Position numbers and translations under genes: made by a program. Shown piece by piece: positions 7,833 through 15,879 of a stretch of DNA of 64,000 nt. The stretch is taken from assembly GCA_038852315.1 (NCBI GenBank), contig JAWCKF010000002.1, forward strand, positions 1 to 64,000. Direction: 5' to 3'. Origin of the DNA: COMBO-56-21 sp038852315 (GTDB taxonomy: Archaea; Thermoplasmatota; Thermoplasmata; UBA10834). How positions within the stretch are numbered: position 1 is the stretch's first letter; each line of letters opens with the position of its first letter. The notes under the pieces were generated by a model that worked only from the letters and a program-made list of their open reading frames with translations, ran no database searches and was not told the origin of the DNA.

Positions 7833-9047
7833 ATGAAGGCAATGATCTTGGGAGTGGGAGCGGTTGGCTCGGTCACCGCGGAGATACTCGCGGGTGCTGA
7901 GGAGTTCGACCAGGTGATACTAGCCGACCTGAACCTAGACAGGGCGAAGCGAACGGAGAAGAGGATATCGAGCGACAAGGTATCCGTCAAGCGGGTGGAC
8001 GCGTCGGATGTGGAGGGCATGACGAAGGCCTTCAAGGGCGTCGACCTCGTATTGAACGGCGTCATACCGAGATACAACCTAGGAATAATGCAGGCCTGCC
8101 TGAAGGCCGGCTCGAACTACGCCGACATGGCGTGGGACGTGGCTCTCGACACCACGCCGCCTGGCGGCGTCATAAAGGAGACGCCAGCGTGGCACCAGCT
8201 GCGGCTGAGCGATGCCTTCAAGAAAGCGAATCTCGTAGGCATGATGGGGATCGGCTGCGACCCTGGCCTTTCCAACATATTCGCGAGGATGGCAGCCGAC
8301 AACCTCGACAAGGTGAAGAAGATACTCGTGAGGGACGGCGACAACGGCACGGTGGAGGGCCACAAGTTCGCGCCGCTCTGGTCTCCCGAGACTCTGATCG
8401 AGGAGGTGCTCATGCCGGCGACATACTACGCCGACGGAGCGTACAGGAAGTTGCCGCCCTTCAGCGGCAAGGAGCCTTTCGATTTCCCGGAGCCCGTGGG
8501 CAGGCTCACGATATACAACGTGGACCACGAGGAGTCAGAAACGCTTCCGACTTTCATAGGCGAGGTGCTCGGCAAGGGCTGCGACTACTGCGACTTCAAG
8601 ATCGCCCTGGACGACACCTATGTGGAGGCGATACAGCTCATAGGCATGCTGGGCCTGGCCAACCCGAACAAGATTGACGTCAAAGGACAGAAGGTATCAC
8701 CCAGGGACGTCGTCGCCGCGTGTCTGCCCGATCCCTCGACGCTGGGCGAGCGCGCCAAGGGTGACTGCGCCATAGGCACCGTCACCAAGGGCGTGAAGGA
8801 CGGTCAGGAAGTCAGCTACTACATCTGGGTCCAGCTGAACCATGAGAGGACATTCAGGAAGTATGGCCACAGCGCAACCGCCTATTCGGTCGGTGTGCCG
8901 TTCGCGATCGCGGCGATACTCTTTGCGCGCGGGGAGATCAAGCAGAGAGGCGTGTTCCCGCCGGAGATGCTCGATCCTGGCCCGTGGCCGGAGATGCTGA
9001 AGAAGTACGGCATGCCCGTGCACACTCTCAAGCAGATACGCTACTGA
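7833..9047 (+). CDS. Saccharopine-dehydrogenase-like oxidoreductase, paralogue A
   Basis: A 404-residue NAD(P)-dependent protein of the saccharopine dehydrogenase/carboxynorspermidine dehydrogenase superfamily. The Rossmann motif GVGAVG is at residues 7-12. The conserved segments GIGCDPGLSN and FAPLWSPETLIEEVLMPATY are visible. It is a close paralogue of the next gene along its whole length. The substrate is uncertain: amino-acid-derived imine chemistry is known for the family, but lysine metabolism genes are not nearby. GAGGTG precedes the ATG by about 11 bases. Confidence 0.88.
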   Translation: MKAMILGVGAVGSVTAEILAGAEEFDQVILADLNLDRAKRTEKRISSDKVSVKRVDASDVEGMTKAFKGVDLVLNGVIPRYNLGIMQACLKAGSNYADMAWDVALDTTPPGGVIKETPAWHQLRLSDAFKKANLVGMMGIGCDPGLSNIFARMAADNLDKVKKILVRDGDNGTVEGHKFAPLWSPETLIEEVLMPATYYADGAYRKLPPFSGKEPFDFPEPVGRLTIYNVDHEESETLPTFIGEVLGKGCDYCDFKIALDDTYVEAIQLIGMLGLANPNKIDVKGQKVSPRDVVAACLPDPSTLGERAKGDCAIGTVTKGVKDGQEVSYYIWVQLNHERTFRKYGHSATAYSVGVPFAIAAILFARGEIKQRGVFPPEMLDPGPWPEMLKKYGMPVHTLKQIRY

Positions 9048-9141
9048 GAGTGCCGGAGGCGCAAGCACGGCCGCCCGTCCCCTATGCCGGGGTACGGTTC
9101 TACGCCCTCCTCTCTCGGCCCAGGGCCAGACGTATGGGAGA

Positions 9142-9151
9142 GGTTTATTTA
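9142..9151 (+). promoter_or_regulatory. Promoter of paralogue B
   Basis: GGTTTATTTAG lies about 65-70 bases before the ATG at 9217. It suggests the second dehydrogenase can be transcribed separately from the first. The 170-base gap holds nothing else that I recognise. Confidence 0.5.
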
Positions 9152-9216
9152 GGGCATCAGTCATTTGACGCCCGGGGGATCGGGGATCTTCCCCGTATTT
9201 AGGAGAAGTTGAAAGA

Positions 9217-10428
9217 ATGAAGGCAATGGTTCTAGGAGTCGGTGCGATAGGATCTGTGACCGCGCAGTGCCTGGCGGAGTCGGACGAGTTCACGAAGGTC
9301 GTCCTGGGCGCCAGGAACCCCGAGAAGGGTAAGAGGCTGCAGAAGAAGATAGGCTCTGACAAGGTAAGCGTAGTGAAGCTGGATGCGTCGAACGTCCCAG
9401 CGATGGTGAAGGCCTTCAAAGGGCTCGACATCGTGTGCAACCTCGCGATACCGAGGTACAACTTCGCCATAATGGAGGCTTGCGAGAAGGCGAAGGTTAA
9501 CTACCTGGACACGGCGTGGGACATCGCGCTGGACAAGACGCCTCCCGGAGGCGTTGTGAAGCCGGCGCCGCCGTCCTTCAGGTACCTGAAGAAGGACAAG
9601 GCGTGGAAGAAGCTGGGTCTGACGGCGATGCTGGGCATAGGGTGTGACCCCGGCCTGACGAACCTTTTCGCGAGGAAGGCGGCGGACAGGTTGGACAGGG
9701 TGAGCGAGGTGCTCGTAAGGGACGGCGACAACGGCTATGTCGAGGGCTACGAGTTCGCGCCCCTGTGGTCGCCCGAGACTCTCATAGAAGAGGTGCTCAT
9801 GCCCGCCACCTACTTCGAGAACGGGAAGTACAAGAAGCTCCCGCCGTTCAGTGGCAAGGAGTACTTCGACTTCCCCGACGGCGTGGGTAGGCTGCCGATA
9901 TACAACGTGGCGCACGAGGAGTCGGAGACGCTCGGGACATACATCGGCGAGGTGCTCGGGAAGGGCTGCAGGTACACCGACTTCAAGATTGCCCTCGGCG
10001 ATGAGTACGTCGAGGCGATCAAGATGATCGGCAAGCTCGGCCTTGACAATCCGAACAAGATCAAGGTCAAGGACGTCATGGTCGCCCCGAGGGACGTCGT
10101 GAACGCCGTCCTGCCCGATCCGTCGCAGATCGGCCACCTCGCGAAGGGCCAGTGCGCCATCGGCACCATCACGAAAGGAGTGAAGGACGGGAAGGAGGTC
10201 ACATGGTACATGTGGACATCCCTGGACCACCAGAAGTGCTACAGAAAGTGGAAGAACAGCGCGACCGCGTGGTCCGTGGGCGTGCCCGCGGCGATAGCAG
10301 CCATACTGTTCGCGCGCGGGGAGATAAAGCTGAAGGGCGTGTTCCCGCCCGAGATGATGGACCCCGACCCGTTCATCAAGATGCTCCCGAAGTTCGGCAT
10401 GAACTACAAGGAGAAGAGGCTGAAGTAG
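9217..10428 (+). CDS. Saccharopine-dehydrogenase-like oxidoreductase, paralogue B
   Basis: A 403-residue paralogue of the preceding gene, collinear with it from the GVGAIG Rossmann motif through GIGCDPGLTN and FAPLWSPETLIEEVLMPATY to the C-terminus. The two differ mostly in residues 120-150 (the segment after PPGGVV) and in surface positions. AGGAG precedes the ATG by 11 bases. A recent tandem duplication with specialisation, or two subunits of one enzyme, are both possible; the sequence does not decide. Confidence 0.88.
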   Translation: MKAMVLGVGAIGSVTAQCLAESDEFTKVVLGARNPEKGKRLQKKIGSDKVSVVKLDASNVPAMVKAFKGLDIVCNLAIPRYNFAIMEACEKAKVNYLDTAWDIALDKTPPGGVVKPAPPSFRYLKKDKAWKKLGLTAMLGIGCDPGLTNLFARKAADRLDRVSEVLVRDGDNGYVEGYEFAPLWSPETLIEEVLMPATYFENGKYKKLPPFSGKEYFDFPDGVGRLPIYNVAHEESETLGTYIGEVLGKGCRYTDFKIALGDEYVEAIKMIGKLGLDNPNKIKVKDVMVAPRDVVNAVLPDPSQIGHLAKGQCAIGTITKGVKDGKEVTWYMWTSLDHQKCYRKWKNSATAWSVGVPAAIAAILFARGEIKLKGVFPPEMMDPDPFIKMLPKFGMNYKEKRLK

Positions 10429-10513
10429 GTCGGGCTGACAAAACGAGGGGCGCTGCCCCTCATCGAATCTTTTCTCCGACTTCTTCTGCAGATGCGGCGT
10501 CCGCTGACAACCA

Positions 10514-10522
10514 GCTTATATG
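10514..10522 (+). promoter_or_regulatory. Promoter of the MFS gene
   Basis: GCTTATATGG centred about 26 bases before the ATG at 10544. An upstream in-frame ATG at 10520 lies inside this box, so it should not be part of the mRNA. Confidence 0.55.
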
Positions 10523-10543
10523 GTGTCACTATTACGCCCGACC

Positions 10544-11767
10544 ATGGCTCCGGGGGACGACCGCATAAGGAGGTACTACGTATTCAGGGCGGTCACGAAC
10601 TTCTCCCTGTGGATACCCTTCTGGACGCTCTGGGCCTATGAGAACCTCCAGGACTACTTCCTTCTGACGCTCGTGGACGTCGGTTTCTGGATAACCATGA
10701 TCGTCTTCCAGATACCCGCGGGGCTCCTGGGGGACAAGTACGGCCGCAAGACCGTGCTGTTCGCGGGGGAGCTGCTGTGGGCAGCTGGCATACTGGCCTT
10801 CGGACTCAGCTCGGAGGTCTGGTCGCTGCTGGCGGCTAACGTCGTGTGGGCCACGGGCGTGTGCTTCATAGTGAGCGGAGAGAGTCCGTTCGTCTACGAC
10901 ACGCTCCTCGAGCTAAACCGCCAGCGGGAGTTCATACCCGTCATGGCGAAGGGCTGGGCCGTGGCCTCCGTCATGAACGCGGCCGCGTGCGTGGTCGGAG
11001 GGATGATGGTCGAGTACACGCAGCCCGCGAGGCTTGACCTGACGCTGATCATCAGCTCCTTCATCTCGATGGTGGGCTCGATGACCGTTCTGACCTTGAA
11101 GGAGCCGAAAGTGGATAGGTCGCGGATGAAGTCGTACACGACGCACCTCCGGGACGGCTTCAGGAGGGTGCTGACGACCAAGGCGATACTGATCCTCATA
11201 ATGTTCCAGATAGTCATAGAGATAGCCATCTATGTCATGGCGGTCTTCAGGTCGGTCTACATGAACGAAGACCTGCGGCTAGGGTATCTGGAGATCGGCG
11301 CGTTCATCGGGGCGTTCACTCTCTTCGGCGGCTTCGCGGCCTCCCAGGCCGGGAAGATAGAGGGGGCGCTCGGGGAGAAGCGGTCGCTGCTGTTCCTTTA
11401 CTTGACTGTGTTGGGATCTTTCGCGGTGGTGTTCCTGGTCAGCTCGCCAATCGCGATACTCGTGCAGTTCCCGATATACGCTGTATCGTACCTCCAGGGG
11501 CCTATCATAAGCGGGTACATCAACAAGCGGGTGGATTCGGAGCACAGGTCCACCATCGTGGCAATCGCCAGCCTGATGTTCACGGCGTTCCTAACTGCGG
11601 TCGAATTGCCTGCGGGACTGGTGGCGAACGAAGTAGGCACCAGGCCGACAATGATGCTCCTCGCCCTCGCTATCACCCCTGTCGCACTCATACTGTTGTA
11701 CTACTGGGGCAAGGAAGTAGAATCTTCGAAGCGGATCAGGAAGCTGAGAGCGCTGAGAAGGTTCTGA
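10544..11767 (+). CDS. Major facilitator superfamily transporter
   Basis: A 407-residue integral membrane protein with about twelve hydrophobic segments. The MFS loop 2-3 signature is seen as GLLGDKYGRKTVLF near residues 60-75. A charged central loop (LKEPKVDRSRMKSY) splits two six-helix halves. The substrate is not predictable. The TATA box position argues for a leaderless start at 10544 rather than the ATG at 10520. It is the last gene of the plus-strand metabolic cluster and converges on ppsA. Confidence 0.88.
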   Translation: MAPGDDRIRRYYVFRAVTNFSLWIPFWTLWAYENLQDYFLLTLVDVGFWITMIVFQIPAGLLGDKYGRKTVLFAGELLWAAGILAFGLSSEVWSLLAANVVWATGVCFIVSGESPFVYDTLLELNRQREFIPVMAKGWAVASVMNAAACVVGGMMVEYTQPARLDLTLIISSFISMVGSMTVLTLKEPKVDRSRMKSYTTHLRDGFRRVLTTKAILILIMFQIVIEIAIYVMAVFRSVYMNEDLRLGYLEIGAFIGAFTLFGGFAASQAGKIEGALGEKRSLLFLYLTVLGSFAVVFLVSSPIAILVQFPIYAVSYLQGPIISGYINKRVDSEHRSTIVAIASLMFTAFLTAVELPAGLVANEVGTRPTMMLLALAITPVALILLYYWGKEVESSKRIRKLRALRRF

Positions 11768-11853
11768 TGGGCAGGCGCTTTCGCGTAGGCTTAACGCTGA
11801 GCGATTAGTAGAAAAAAGGGGGGAGGATTCCTGTTGGCTGATGGATGTGCATA

Positions 11854-11882
11854 GCTAAAAATGTTATCACAAATGATAACGT
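11854..11882 (-). terminator. Hairpin plus T-run, likely terminator of ppsA
   Basis: A perfect inverted repeat GTTATCA/TGATAAC (11863-11869 and 11874-11880, 4-base loop) is followed on the minus strand by ATTTTTAG. The position, about 100 bases past the ppsA stop, and the T-run suit termination on that strand. It could instead be an operator. The rest of the 11768-11980 gap has a TTATATA near 11924 and an AGTACA/TGTACT inverted pair, but no gene I can support. Confidence 0.45.
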
Positions 11883-11980
11883 GTTGAAGTTGGGTACTTT
11901 CCAGATGAAAGAAGTCTTGCGTCTTATATAGTCAGTACACAAGCTGCAGAGACGCTGTACTTAAACAATTCGGTCCCGGC

Positions 11981-14422
11981 TCAAGGGATGATTCCGAGGC
12001 TCCTCTCCTTCGCGGCGACGAGCAGGCGGGTCTTGAGCACGCTGTCGGGGTTGAGCGATATGCTGTCAATCCCGCACTCGACCAAGAACTCCGCGAAGTC
12101 TGGGAAATCCGACGGCGCCTGACCGCATATGCCTATCTTCTTGCCCTTGGCCTTCACCGTCTTGATCACCGACGCGATCATGTGCTTGACCGCGGGATTG
12201 CGCTCGTTGTACAGGTGGGACACCAACTCCGAATCCCTGTCCAGGCCGAGAGTAAGCTGTGTCAGGTCGTTCGACCCTATCGAGAACCCGTCGAACACCT
12301 CCGCGAACTGGTCCGCGAGCACTACGTTGCTAGGGATCTCGGCCATGACATAGACCTCGAGGCCGTTCTCGCCCTGCCGCAGACCGTACTCAGCCATAGT
12401 CTGTATCACCTTCCTGCCCTCTTCTGGCGTCCTGCAGAACGGGACCATCACCTTGACGTTGGTCAGGCCTTTGCGCTCGCGCACGTGCTTCAGCGCCACG
12501 CACTCGAGCCTGAAGGCCTCCTTGAACCTCGCATCGTAGTACCGGGACGCGCCCCTCCACCCTATCATTGGGTTCTCCTCCGTCGGCTCGTACAGCTCGC
12601 CCCCCAAAAGGCTGGCATACTCGTTCGTCTTGAAGTCCGACAGCCTCACTATCACATCGTTGGGGTAGAACGCGGCTGCGATCTTTCCGACGCCCCAAGC
12701 CAGCTTCTCGACGAAGTAGTCCTCCTTGTTCTCGTACTCGGGCGTCCGCTCCTCGATCTTGTCAACTATCGCGTAGAGCTTGGGGTCCGACTCGGCCCTC
12801 TTCTTGAGTTCTTCGAACTCCACCAGCGCCAGGGGGTGTATGCCTATGTGCGATGCGATTATGAATTCCAGCCTCGCCAGCCCGACGCCGTCGCACGGTA
12901 TCTGGCTCTGGGTGAATACGTGTTCCGGCACGGCCGCGTTCATCATGATCTTCGTTCGCGTCTTCGGGAGGTCCTTGAGATCTGTCCGCTCCACCCTGTA
13001 CTTCAGCAGGCCCCTGTACACCCTGCCCTCGCCCTCAGATGTGTCGACAGTGACCTGCTGGCCCGTCTTCATGACCTTCGTGCCCGTACCAGTGCCTATT
13101 ATGCAGGGGATACCCAGCTCCCTCGAGACTATCGCCGCGTGGCACGTCCTCCCGCCCCTGTCGGTCACTATCGCCGACGCTATCCTCATGATCGGCTCCC
13201 AGTCGGGGTCGGTCTTGTCAGTGACTAGCACCTCGCCCTTCTTGAACTCGGATATCTCATATGCGCTCTCGAGCACCCTGACCGTTCCCTGGCCTATCTT
13301 GCTTCCGACCGCCTCGCCTGTGATTATGACTTCTCCCTTCTCCTCCAGCACATACCGCTCGAGCACGTTGCCCGCCCTCGCTGCGTGCACCGTCTCCGGC
13401 CGTGCCTGGACGATGTAAAGCTCCCCCGTGATGCCGTCCTTGGCCCATTCGATGTCCATCGGCTTCCCGTAGTGTTCCTCTATCAGGCACGCCCACTTCG
13501 CCAGCTTCACGATCTCCGGGTCCTCCAGGACGAACCTCTTCCTGTCGCGCTCGGGGACCTCCACATCCACCATCCCGGGGCCCTTGGAGGCGTACACCAG
13601 CTTCACGTGCTTCCCCCCGAGCTTCTTCTCGATTATCGGGTCCTCGAACTTTCCTATCGAAGGCTTGAACACGTAGAACTGGTCGGGGTTCACAGCGCCT
13701 TGGACTATCATCTCTCCCAGGCCCCACGAACCGGTGATGTAGACGACGTTCTGAAAGCCGCTCTCCGTGTCGAGCGTGAACATCACTCCCGAACATGCCA
13801 GGTCGCTCCTGACCATCCTCTGCACGCCCACAGAGAGGGCGTTGTCGACGTGGTCGAAACCCTTGTGCTCCCTGTAAGCAATGGCGCGGTCGGTGAAGAG
13901 CGATGCGAAGCAGTGCTTTATGGCCTTGAGCACGGCGGCCTCTCCACGGACGTTGAGTATAGTCTCGTGCTGGCCGGCGAACGACGCTCCCGAGAGGTCC
14001 TCCGACGTGGCGCTGGACCTTATCGCCACGCTGGGGTTCGGCATGTTGAGCCTGCGCCCGAGCTCCCAGTAGCTGTAGGCGATCTCCCTCTTCAGCTCGT
14101 CGGGGAACTCGGCTTCCAAGAAGGCCTTCCTGACGCGTGCCCCCCGCTCGGCGACATCGACGGGGTTGTCAGGGTCTAGGCCAGTGAGCGTCTCCTTCAC
14201 GACCTTGGACAGGTCCGCAGCGGCGACGAACTTCCTGAACGCGGTCGTGGTGATCGCGAAGCCCTCGGGCACCTTTATGCCCTTGGCGGTGAGATGTCGG
14301 ATCATCTCCCCCAGGGAAGCATTCTTCCCCCCTACTTTCGCGAGATCCTCGAGGCTGATGTTCTCGAACCACAGCACGTGCTCGTTGTTCCTCGCCTGCG
14401 ATCCCTCCGCCCCCTCGACCAT
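11981..14422 (-). CDS. ppsA: Phosphoenolpyruvate synthase
   Basis: Converts pyruvate and ATP to PEP, AMP and phosphate, the entry to gluconeogenesis in archaea. The 813-residue protein has the N-terminal ATP-grasp domain (VGGKNASLGEM, about 40 residues in), the phospho-His domain with GGRTCHAAI (H428) and the C-terminal PEP/pyruvate barrel ending in the GICGQAPSD segment with its catalytic Cys. The frame is open to 14575, but the extra 51 residues resemble nothing in the family and cover two TATA boxes. The ATG at 14422 is therefore chosen. It is transcribed alone. Confidence 0.95.
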   Translation of the reverse strand: MVEGAEGSQARNNEHVLWFENISLEDLAKVGGKNASLGEMIRHLTAKGIKVPEGFAITTTAFRKFVAAADLSKVVKETLTGLDPDNPVDVAERGARVRKAFLEAEFPDELKREIAYSYWELGRRLNMPNPSVAIRSSATSEDLSGASFAGQHETILNVRGEAAVLKAIKHCFASLFTDRAIAYREHKGFDHVDNALSVGVQRMVRSDLACSGVMFTLDTESGFQNVVYITGSWGLGEMIVQGAVNPDQFYVFKPSIGKFEDPIIEKKLGGKHVKLVYASKGPGMVDVEVPERDRKRFVLEDPEIVKLAKWACLIEEHYGKPMDIEWAKDGITGELYIVQARPETVHAARAGNVLERYVLEEKGEVIITGEAVGSKIGQGTVRVLESAYEISEFKKGEVLVTDKTDPDWEPIMRIASAIVTDRGGRTCHAAIVSRELGIPCIIGTGTGTKVMKTGQQVTVDTSEGEGRVYRGLLKYRVERTDLKDLPKTRTKIMMNAAVPEHVFTQSQIPCDGVGLARLEFIIASHIGIHPLALVEFEELKKRAESDPKLYAIVDKIEERTPEYENKEDYFVEKLAWGVGKIAAAFYPNDVIVRLSDFKTNEYASLLGGELYEPTEENPMIGWRGASRYYDARFKEAFRLECVALKHVRERKGLTNVKVMVPFCRTPEEGRKVIQTMAEYGLRQGENGLEVYVMAEIPSNVVLADQFAEVFDGFSIGSNDLTQLTLGLDRDSELVSHLYNERNPAVKHMIASVIKTVKAKGKKIGICGQAPSDFPDFAEFLVECGIDSISLNPDSVLKTRLLVAAKERSLGIIP

Positions 14423-14546
14423 CCTTCGCCCCGTCCTGAAAGGACACCTCAGACTCGCCGCCGAGGCGACGGCAGCGCGAGGTGCCCAGCCTAGGGTTTC
14501 GCGCGAGCCAGGTGCAGCGCCACGTGCTGAGCGGCTGGCCCAGCTT

Positions 14547-14577
14547 CGGGATAAATGTCCGGGCCTTAATAACATTT
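14547..14577 (-). promoter_or_regulatory. Promoter region of ppsA
   Basis: Two TATA-like boxes occur on the minus strand, CATTTATCC (14549-14557) and TGTTATTAAGG (about 14565-14575). Either would give a leader of about 100 bases before the ATG at 14422. The intergenic 14423-14745 region also holds the start signals of the divergent glycosyltransferase and no other gene. Confidence 0.45.
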
Positions 14578-14745
14578 CTCAACTAACTGCCCTTCCCGAA
14601 TGACCGTCCAGTGTAGCTGGATTCGGACTCGGCCGCCCTTTCGCGACATGTCCAGAATTGTCCAACCGATTGGGTTAGCCGACTCCGCGAGAGCGTCGGC
14701 AAAGGAATTATGCGAGGAGCGTGTTCTCGAATCCCGTGTGATACC

Positions 14746-15879
14746 TTGCGAGTCGCCATGCTGACATACAGCACCAGGCCCAGAGGGGGCGTGGTCCATG
14801 CCCTCAAGCTATCCGAGAGGCTCGCGGCGTTGGGCGTCGGCGTGACGATCTACTCGCTCGCCCGCTCTGACGATCCTTCAGGCAGGTCTGGATTCTATAG
14901 GAGCGTCGATGTGCCGTTCGAGATATTCTCTTACGACCACTCTTCAGATGTAATGGAGAGGCTCGAGAGAATGATAGAGGCATACGTCTCGAACCTCCCG
15001 AGGGACCCGGACGTTTATCACGCTCAGGACTGCGTGGGTTGCACAGCACTCGCGCGCATGAAGTCCAGGGGCGAGATATCCTCACCGGTCTTCCGAACGA
15101 TACACCATGTCGACGATTTCGCAGAGCCGAGGCTCTACGAGTTCGAGAAGAGGGCTGTGGCGAGTGCCGACTACAGGTTCGTCGTCTCGCAGTACTGGAA
15201 ACGCGTCCTCAAGGACCAGTTCGGGTACGAATCCGTTGTCACATACAACGGCCTCGATATGGATGATTTCTCGCATCTCCCCGAGCGGACGAGCGATGTT
15301 CCGACCGTTCTGTTCGTCGGCGGCCTCGAGCCGAGGAAGGGGCTCGAGTACCTGATGATGGCCATGGAGTTCGTCGCAGATGAGATTCCAAGAGCGAGGC
15401 TGGTGGCGGTTGGCAGGGCCGGCTTCAGAGGCACCGAGCAGTGGCGTTGGTTCGAGACGCTCGCCGACAGACTGGGCATCCGACCGAACCTGGAGGCGTA
15501 CGAGGGCGTGACTCAGGAGAAGCTCCTGCAGTTGTACGCAGACTGCGACCTGCTCGCGCTTCCTTCGAAGACCGAGGGCTGGGGGCTGGCCCTCATGGAG
15601 GCGATGGCCTGTGGGAAGCCCGTTGTAGCGAGCCGGGTTGGAGGCATCCCCGAGCTAGTGAACGATGGCCTTGAGGGCGTGCTCGTGGACCCGGGGGACG
15701 TCAGAGGCCTGGCAGAGGCAATAGTTCGCATCCTCAGGGACCCGGCTCTGAGGGCTGAGATGGGCTCAAAGGGGAGGGAACGTGTGAAGGCGTTCTCATG
15801 GGACGACACCGCCAGGACCGTGATGCGAGAGTACAGCAGGGCGCTCGGTCATGACCGGGCGAACTCGTTCATGAAGTAG
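14746..15879 (+). CDS. GT4-family glycosyltransferase
   Basis: A GT-B fold retaining glycosyltransferase, 377 residues. The N-terminus has the glycine-rich loop of MLTYSTRPRGGVVHA. The C-terminal nucleotide-sugar site is clear: LFVGGLEPRKG, then PSKTEGWGLALMEAMACGKPVV with the E-x7-E motif. A TTG at 14746 gives the common RVAMLTYS start and has GTGAT three bases upstream, so I prefer it to ATGs at 14710 or 14758. The 3' end overlaps the convergent M20 gene by 31 bases. Donor and acceptor are unknown. Confidence 0.88.
   Translation: MRVAMLTYSTRPRGGVVHALKLSERLAALGVGVTIYSLARSDDPSGRSGFYRSVDVPFEIFSYDHSSDVMERLERMIEAYVSNLPRDPDVYHAQDCVGCTALARMKSRGEISSPVFRTIHHVDDFAEPRLYEFEKRAVASADYRFVVSQYWKRVLKDQFGYESVVTYNGLDMDDFSHLPERTSDVPTVLFVGGLEPRKGLEYLMMAMEFVADEIPRARLVAVGRAGFRGTEQWRWFETLADRLGIRPNLEAYEGVTQEKLLQLYADCDLLALPSKTEGWGLALMEAMACGKPVVASRVGGIPELVNDGLEGVLVDPGDVRGLAEAIVRILRDPALRAEMGSKGRERVKAFSWDDTARTVMREYSRALGHDRANSFMK

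Noticed and set aside
12182..13228. A 348-codon open frame on the plus strand
   Set aside because: It lies wholly antisense to ppsA, is rich in Arg, Leu, His and Val as expected of GC-rich shadows, and matches no family.
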